A stretch of 35,921 nt of DNA from Pseudomonas sp. REP124 (GTDB taxonomy: Bacteria; Pseudomonadota; Gammaproteobacteria; Pseudomonadales; Pseudomonadaceae), in assembly GCF_020164475.1 (NCBI RefSeq), contig NZ_JAIQWX010000059.1, forward strand, positions 1 through 35,921, read 5' to 3'. The notes beneath the pieces are model-generated. The model did not search any database. It was not told the origin of the DNA and saw only the letters and a list, made by a program, of their open reading frames with translations. A program made the position numbers and the translations under genes. Each line of letters begins with the position of its first letter. Position 1 is the stretch's first letter. Shown in pieces: positions 31,057 through 35,921 of the stretch.

Positions 31057-34000
31057 ATGAATTTTTCCAAATTCTTCATTACCCGGCCGATCTTCGCAGC
31101 GGTGCTCTCGCTGCTGATCCTGATCGCCGGCGCCATCTCGCTGTTCCAGCTGCCGATCAGCGAATACCCGGAAGTGGTGCCGCCGACCGTGGTGGTGCGC
31201 GCCAACTTCCCGGGTGCCAACCCGAAAGTCATCGGTGAAACCGTGGCAGCTCCCCTGGAGCAGGCCATCACCGGCGTCGAGAACATGCTGTACATGTCCT
31301 CGCAGTCGACCGCCGACGGCAAGATCACCCTGACCATCACCTTCGCCCTGGGTACCGACCTGGATAACGCGCAGGTGCAGGTGCAGAACCGCGTGACCCG
31401 GACCGAACCCAAGCTTCCCGAGGAAGTGACGCGCATCGGTATCACCGTGGACAAGGCATCGCCCGACCTGACCATGGTCGTGCACTTGACCTCGCCGGAC
31501 CAACGCTACGACATGCTCTACCTGTCCAACTACGCGATCCTCAACATCAAGGACGAGCTGGCTCGCCTGGGTGGTGTCGGTGACGTGCAGTTGTTCGGCA
31601 TGGGCGACTACTCGCTGCGTGTGTGGCTCGATCCGAACAAGACCGCTTCGCGCAACCTGACTGCTACCGATGTGGTGACCGCCATTCGCGAGCAGAACCG
31701 CCAGGTGGCCGCCGGTCAACTGGGTGCGCCGCCCTCCCCGAGCGCCCAGAGCTTTCAGCTGTCGATCAACACTCAGGGCCGTCTGGTCTCCGAGGAAGAG
31801 TTCGAGAACATCATCATCCGTGCAGGCGACAACGGTGAAATCACCCGCCTGAAAGACATCGCCCGAGTCGAACTGGGTTCCAGCCAATACGCCCTGCGCT
31901 CCCTGCTGAACAACCAGCCGGCGGTGGCGATCCCGATCTTCCAGCGTCCAGGTTCGAACGCCATCGAAATCTCCAACGAGGTTCGGGCGAAGATGGAAGA
32001 GTTGAAGAAAGGCTTCCCGCAAGGCATGGACTACAGCATCGTCTATGACCCGACGATTTTCGTGCGCGGCTCCATCGAGGCGGTGGTTCATACCCTGTTC
32101 GAAGCGCTGATCCTCGTGGTGCTGGTGGTGATCCTGTTCCTGCAGACCTGGCGCGCCTCGATCATCCCGTTGGTGGCGGTGCCGGTATCGCTGATCGGTA
32201 CCTTTGCGGTGATGCACCTGTTCGGCTTCTCGCTCAACGCGCTGTCGTTGTTTGGCCTGGTACTGGCGATCGGTATCGTGGTGGACGACGCCATCGTGGT
32301 GGTGGAGAACGTCGAGCGGAACATCGAACTGGGGCTCGAGCCTTTCGAGGCGACCAAGAAGGCCATGAGTGAAGTGACCGGCCCGATCATTGCCACGGCG
32401 CTGGTGCTGTGTGCGGTGTTCGTACCGGCGGCGTTCATCTCCGGCCTCACCGGTCAGTTCTACAAACAGTTCGCCTTGACCATCGCCATCTCGACCGTTA
32501 TCTCGGCCTTCAACTCCCTGACCCTGTCGCCAGCGCTGGCTGCCGTATTGCTCAAGGGTCACGATGCGCCGAAGGACCGTTTCTCGAGAATCCTCGACAA
32601 GATCTTCGGTGGCTGGCTGTTCCGTCCCTTCAACCGCTTCTTCGAGAAAGCCAGCCATGGCTATGTCGGTACCGTGCGCCGGGTCATCCGCAGCAGCGGT
32701 ATCGCCCTGCTAGTGTACGCAGGCCTGATGGTGCTGACCTTCTTCGGTTTCTCCAGCACGCCGACCGGTTTCGTACCCGGCCAGGACAAGCAATACCTGG
32801 TGGCCTTCGCGCAACTGCCAGACGCCGCGAGCCTGGATCGCACCGAAGACGTGATCAAGCGCATGTCCGATCTGGCCCTCAAACAGCCAGGCGTGGAAAG
32901 CGCCGTGGCCTTCCCTGGCCTGTCGATCAACGGTTTTACCAACAGCCCGAACGCCGGCATCGTGTTCGTAACCTTGAAGCCGTTCGATGAGCGCAAGGAC
33001 GCAAGCATGTCCGCCGGCGCCATTGCCGGTGCCTTGAACGGCCAGTACGCCGGGATTCAGGAAGCCTACATGGCGATCTTCCCGCCGCCACCGGTACAAG
33101 GCCTGGGCACCATCGGCGGTTTCCGCCTGCAGATCGAAGACCGCGGTAACCTGGGCTACGAAGAGCTGTACAAGCAGACCATGAACGTCATCGCCAAGAG
33201 CCATAACGTTCCGGAACTGGCCAACCTGTTCACCAGCTACACCGTGAACGTGCCGCAGGTCGATGCCGCCATCGACCGCGAGAAAGCCAAGACCCACGGC
33301 GTGGCCGTCAGCGACATCTTCGACACCCTGCAGATCTACCTGGGTTCGCTGTATGCCAACGACTTCAACCGCTTCGGTCGCACCTATCAGGTCAACGTTC
33401 AGGCCGAGCAACAGTTCCGCCTGGAGTCCGACCAGATCGGTCAGCTCAAAGTGCGCAACAACAAGGGCGAGATGATCCCGCTGGCGACCTTCATCAAGGT
33501 CAGCGACACCTCGGGTCCGGACCGCGTGATGCACTACAACGGCTTCATCACCGCTGAAATCAACGGTGCCGCAGCCCCCGGCTACAGTTCCGGCCAGGCC
33601 GAGGCGGCCATCGAGAAACTGCTCAAGGAAGAACTTCCAAACGGCATGACCTACGAGTGGACCGACCTGACCTACCAGCAGATTCTGTCCGGCAACACCG
33701 CGCTGTTCGTGTTCCCGCTCTGCGTACTGCTGGCGTTCCTGGTGCTCGCTGCCCAGTACGAAAGCTGGAGTCTGCCACTGGCGGTGATCCTGATCGTACC
33801 GATGACGCTGCTGTCGGCCATTACCGGGGTGATCGTGTCCGGTGGCGACAACAACATCTTCACCCAGATCGGCTTGATCGTACTGGTGGGGCTGGCCTGT
33901 AAGAACGCGATTCTGATCGTCGAGTTCGCCAAGGATAAACAGCAGGAAGGCCTGAGTCCTCTGGCTGCGGTACTGGAAGCCTGCCGCCTGCGTCTGCGGC

Positions 34001-34245
34001 CGATCCTGATGACCTCCTTCGCGTTCATCATGGGTGTAGTGCCACTGGTGATCTCCAGCGGTGCCGGTGCCGAGATGCGTCACGCGATGGGTGTGGCGGT
34101 GTTCTCCGGGATGCTCGGGGTGACCTTCTTCGGTCTGCTGCTGACGCCGGTGTTCTACGTACTGATTCGTAACTTTGTCGAGCGCAGCGAAGCGCGCAAA
34201 GCGGCCAAGAAGCCGAAACTGGACAAGCCACTGGAGTCGCATTGA
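31057..34245 (+). CDS. mexF: RND efflux pump transporter (MexF)
   Basis: A 1062-residue inner-membrane pump, exactly the length of P. aeruginosa MexF. It begins MNFSKFFITRPIFAAVLSLL, with two repeats of six membrane segments. The transmembrane proton-relay aspartates lie in LAIGIVVDDAIVVVENVER (TM4) and the second-half lysine in VGLACKNAILIVEF (TM10). Large periplasmic porter loops lie between segments 1-2 and 7-8. It overlaps oprN by one base (TGATG), showing translational coupling. It works with MexE and OprN as a three-part pump powered by the proton gradient. Confidence 0.95.
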   Translation: MNFSKFFITRPIFAAVLSLLILIAGAISLFQLPISEYPEVVPPTVVVRANFPGANPKVIGETVAAPLEQAITGVENMLYMSSQSTADGKITLTITFALGTDLDNAQVQVQNRVTRTEPKLPEEVTRIGITVDKASPDLTMVVHLTSPDQRYDMLYLSNYAILNIKDELARLGGVGDVQLFGMGDYSLRVWLDPNKTASRNLTATDVVTAIREQNRQVAAGQLGAPPSPSAQSFQLSINTQGRLVSEEEFENIIIRAGDNGEITRLKDIARVELGSSQYALRSLLNNQPAVAIPIFQRPGSNAIEISNEVRAKMEELKKGFPQGMDYSIVYDPTIFVRGSIEAVVHTLFEALILVVLVVILFLQTWRASIIPLVAVPVSLIGTFAVMHLFGFSLNALSLFGLVLAIGIVVDDAIVVVENVERNIELGLEPFEATKKAMSEVTGPIIATALVLCAVFVPAAFISGLTGQFYKQFALTIAISTVISAFNSLTLSPALAAVLLKGHDAPKDRFSRILDKIFGGWLFRPFNRFFEKASHGYVGTVRRVIRSSGIALLVYAGLMVLTFFGFSSTPTGFVPGQDKQYLVAFAQLPDAASLDRTEDVIKRMSDLALKQPGVESAVAFPGLSINGFTNSPNAGIVFVTLKPFDERKDASMSAGAIAGALNGQYAGIQEAYMAIFPPPPVQGLGTIGGFRLQIEDRGNLGYEELYKQTMNVIAKSHNVPELANLFTSYTVNVPQVDAAIDREKAKTHGVAVSDIFDTLQIYLGSLYANDFNRFGRTYQVNVQAEQQFRLESDQIGQLKVRNNKGEMIPLATFIKVSDTSGPDRVMHYNGFITAEINGAAAPGYSSGQAEAAIEKLLKEELPNGMTYEWTDLTYQQILSGNTALFVFPLCVLLAFLVLAAQYESWSLPLAVILIVPMTLLSAITGVIVSGGDNNIFTQIGLIVLVGLACKNAILIVEFAKDKQQEGLSPLAAVLEACRLRLRPILMTSFAFIMGVVPLVISSGAGAEMRHAMGVAVFSGMLGVTFFGLLLTPVFYVLIRNFVERSEARKAAKKPKLDKPLESH

Positions 34246-35666
34246 TGAGTCTGAAAGCCTTTCTGCCGAGCCTGCTGGTGCTGGCGCTGAGCGCCTGTGC
34301 CGTCGGCCCGGACTACAAGACCCCTGATACGGCGCCGGCCAACATCACCACGGCGACCGATGGCTCCGCGGGCCAGAAGAACTTCGACCGCTCGCGCTTC
34401 CAAAGCGTGTGGTGGCAGCAGTTCGAGGACCCGACCCTCAACCAGCTGGTGACCGAATCGCTCAAGGGCAACCGTGACCTGCGTGTCGCCTTCGCCCGCT
34501 GGAAAGCGGCGCGGGCGATCCGCGATGACATCAGCAACGACGCCATGCCGACCGTCACCAGCCGGGCCAGCAGCGATCTGGGCAAGGGCCAGATTCCGGG
34601 GCAGACCACCAACCGGGTCAACAGCGAACGCTACGACCTGGGCCTGGACATGGCGTGGGAGATCGACCTGTTTGGCCGTATCCAGCGCAACCTGGAATCG
34701 GCCAACGCCGAGCAACAGGCACTCGAGGCTGATCTGTATCAGCTGCAAGTGACGATGATTGCCGAGTTGGTGGACTCCTATGGTCAGCTGCGCGGTGCGC
34801 AACTGCGGGAGAAGATCGCCCTGGCGAACCTGAAGAACCAGCAGGAGTCGCGCAAGATCACCATCAGCCTGCGTGATGCCGGCGTGGGCGATCAGCTCGA
34901 CGTGGAGCGTGCCGATGCGCGCCTGGCTGCGGTGGAAGCCAGCGTGCCGCAGCTGCAGGCTGAGCAGGTACGGCAGAAAAACCGTATCGCTACCCTGCTG
35001 GGTGAGCGTCCGGACAAGTTGACCGTGGACCTGAGCCCGAAAGACCTGCCGGCGATTGCCAAGGCCTTGCCGATCGGTGATCCGGGTGAACTGCTGCAAC
35101 GTCGTCCGGACATTCTCAGCGCCGAACGCCAACTGGCCTCGGCCACGGCGCGGATCGGTGTGGCCAAGGCCGACCTGTTCCCGCGGGTCAGCCTCAGCGG
35201 CTTCCTCGGCTGGACGGCCGGGCGTGGCTCACAGATCGGCTCCTCGGCGGCCAACGCTTGGGCGCTGGGCCCGAGCATCACCTGGGCAGCGTTTGACCTG
35301 GGCAGCGTGAAAGCCCGCATTCGCGGTGCCGACGCCGATGCCGAAGGCGCCCTGGCGACCTACGAGCAGCAGGTGTTGCTGGCGCTGGAAGAATCGGAAA
35401 ACGCCTTCAGCGACTACAACAAGCGCCAACAGCGTTTGATTTCGTTGATTCGTCAGAGTGAGTCGAGTCGTTCGGCGGCCGATCTGGCCGAGATTCGCTA
35501 TCGCGAAGGTTCGTCGGACTTCCTCGTGTTGCTCGACGCCCAGCGCGAGCGCCTGGCGGCCGAAGACACCCAGGCCCTGGCGGAAATCGATCTGTATCGC
35601 GGCATCGTCGCCATCTACAAGGCCCTCGGTGGCGGCTGGCAACCGGAGACCGTCGCCAGCAAGTAA
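34245..35666 (+). CDS. oprN: Outer-membrane efflux channel (OprN)
   Basis: A 473-residue TolC-family lipoprotein channel, close in length to P. aeruginosa OprN. The lipobox LALSAC places the lipidated cysteine at position 18, followed by AVGPDYKTP, which is common in OprM/OprN-type channels. Paired helices and the LGLDMAWEIDLFGRI and GPSITWAAFDLGSVKARI segments appear as the two repeats of the fold. The ATG at 34245 overlaps the mexF stop (TGATG). It is the last gene of the operon and is followed by a strong terminator. Confidence 0.94.
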   Translation: MSLKAFLPSLLVLALSACAVGPDYKTPDTAPANITTATDGSAGQKNFDRSRFQSVWWQQFEDPTLNQLVTESLKGNRDLRVAFARWKAARAIRDDISNDAMPTVTSRASSDLGKGQIPGQTTNRVNSERYDLGLDMAWEIDLFGRIQRNLESANAEQQALEADLYQLQVTMIAELVDSYGQLRGAQLREKIALANLKNQQESRKITISLRDAGVGDQLDVERADARLAAVEASVPQLQAEQVRQKNRIATLLGERPDKLTVDLSPKDLPAIAKALPIGDPGELLQRRPDILSAERQLASATARIGVAKADLFPRVSLSGFLGWTAGRGSQIGSSAANAWALGPSITWAAFDLGSVKARIRGADADAEGALATYEQQVLLALEESENAFSDYNKRQQRLISLIRQSESSRSAADLAEIRYREGSSDFLVLLDAQRERLAAEDTQALAEIDLYRGIVAIYKALGGGWQPETVASK

Positions 35667-35715
35667 CCGGCCTTCACAGAGCTCCTTTGGTTGGCCGCAA
35701 CCAACCAAATTCCTT

Positions 35716-35747
35716 GCCCCGCAACCGAATGGTCGCGGGGCTTTTTT
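35716..35747 (+). terminator. Intrinsic terminator of mexEF-oprN
   Basis: The stem GCCCCGC-A-ACC/GGT-C-GCGGGGC with a GAAT loop and one mismatch is followed by TTTTTT, 50 bp after the oprN stop. Confidence 0.93.
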
Positions 35748-35769
35748 GTGCATCGTCAACACAAAAACC

Positions 35770-35860
35770 TGTAGGAGCGAGGCTTGCCCGCGAAGGCGCC
35801 AGATCTGCCGATATTGTGTTGCCTGACACGACGCCTTCGCGGGCAAGCCTCGCTCCTACA
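35770..35860. repeat. REPIN: inverted REP pair
   Basis: TGTAGGAGCGAGGCTTGCCC plus GCGAAGGCG on the left is mirrored by CGCCTTCGCGGGCAAGCCTC plus GCTCCTACA on the right. The arms are nearly perfect inverted copies over about 29 bp, with a 33-bp spacer. Confidence 0.88.
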
Positions 35861-35888
35861 AAGGTCATGCGGTCGGCACGGAACCAAT

Positions 35889-35921
35889 GTGGGAGCGGGC
35901 TTGCTCGCGAAAGCGGTGTGT
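35889..35921. repeat. Single REP unit, running to the window end
   Basis: TGTGGGAGCGGGCTTGCTCG and the following CGAAAGCGG form one REP arm. Its partner, if any, lies beyond the window. Confidence 0.7.

Noticed and set aside
29797..32658. A 953-codon open frame antisense to mexE and mexF
   Set aside because: It mirrors the third-position GC bias of the efflux genes and is low-complexity (rich in H, G, Q, D, V) with no family match; the sense genes are certain.
32710..34242. A 510-codon open frame antisense to mexF
   Set aside because: Same cause as above; no start signal and no recognisable domain.

Overview
The window is chromosomal DNA from a Pseudomonas, most likely of the P. fluorescens group. 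The evidence is the high GC content, the many GTAGGAGCGAG/CTCGCTCCTAC REP and REPIN repeats between genes, a DUF1652 gene, a mexEF-oprN efflux operon, and OprD, BenR and AAHS-type proteins that resemble pseudomonad families. No rRNA, tRNA, prophage, insertion sequence or CRISPR array was seen.

Layout. (1) 145-3923, minus strand: an AraC regulator with a SnoaL-like N-terminus, a DAO-family FAD amine oxidase, a small cupin, and a PotF/SpuD-like periplasmic polyamine-binding protein. (2) 4187-9783: a DUF1652 protein, an SF1 UvrD-like helicase, a pirin and phosphoglucomutase. (3) 9908-12847, minus: a 490-residue protein I do not recognise, and a MocR-type (GntR/aminotransferase) regulator broken by a frameshift. 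(4) 13425-15642: a quinone-oxidoreductase-like protein and a divergent LysR regulator. (5) 15832-16808: a parDE toxin-antitoxin pair, then an intact yhfG antitoxin-like gene whose fic partner is reduced to about 39 codons. (6) 17128-22303: an MFS transporter, leuD and leuC (no leuB next to them), a DctA-like carrier and, divergently, a DmlR-like LysR gene (22593-23537). (7) 23627-29402: amidase, AAHS-type aromatic-acid transporter, BenR/XylS-like regulator and OprD porin. (8) 29788-35666: mexE-mexF-oprN.

The most interesting part is region 7. Two operators with exactly the layout of the XylS/BenR site (two direct TGNR-N6-GGATA half-sites, 21 bp apart) lie in front of the transporter-amidase operon (26599-26634, minus) and upstream of the porin (27777-27812, plus). 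The BenR/XylS-like gene lies between them. Together they look like a self-contained regulon: the porin and the symporter bring in an aromatic compound and the amidase hydrolyses an amide. The substrate is unknown.

Other points: a nod-box-like MexT site with a perfect dyad lies upstream of mexE; the dctA-leuC-leuD order is unusual and the DctA-like protein has an altered substrate motif; and a 79-bp tandem repeat sits inside one REP cluster.
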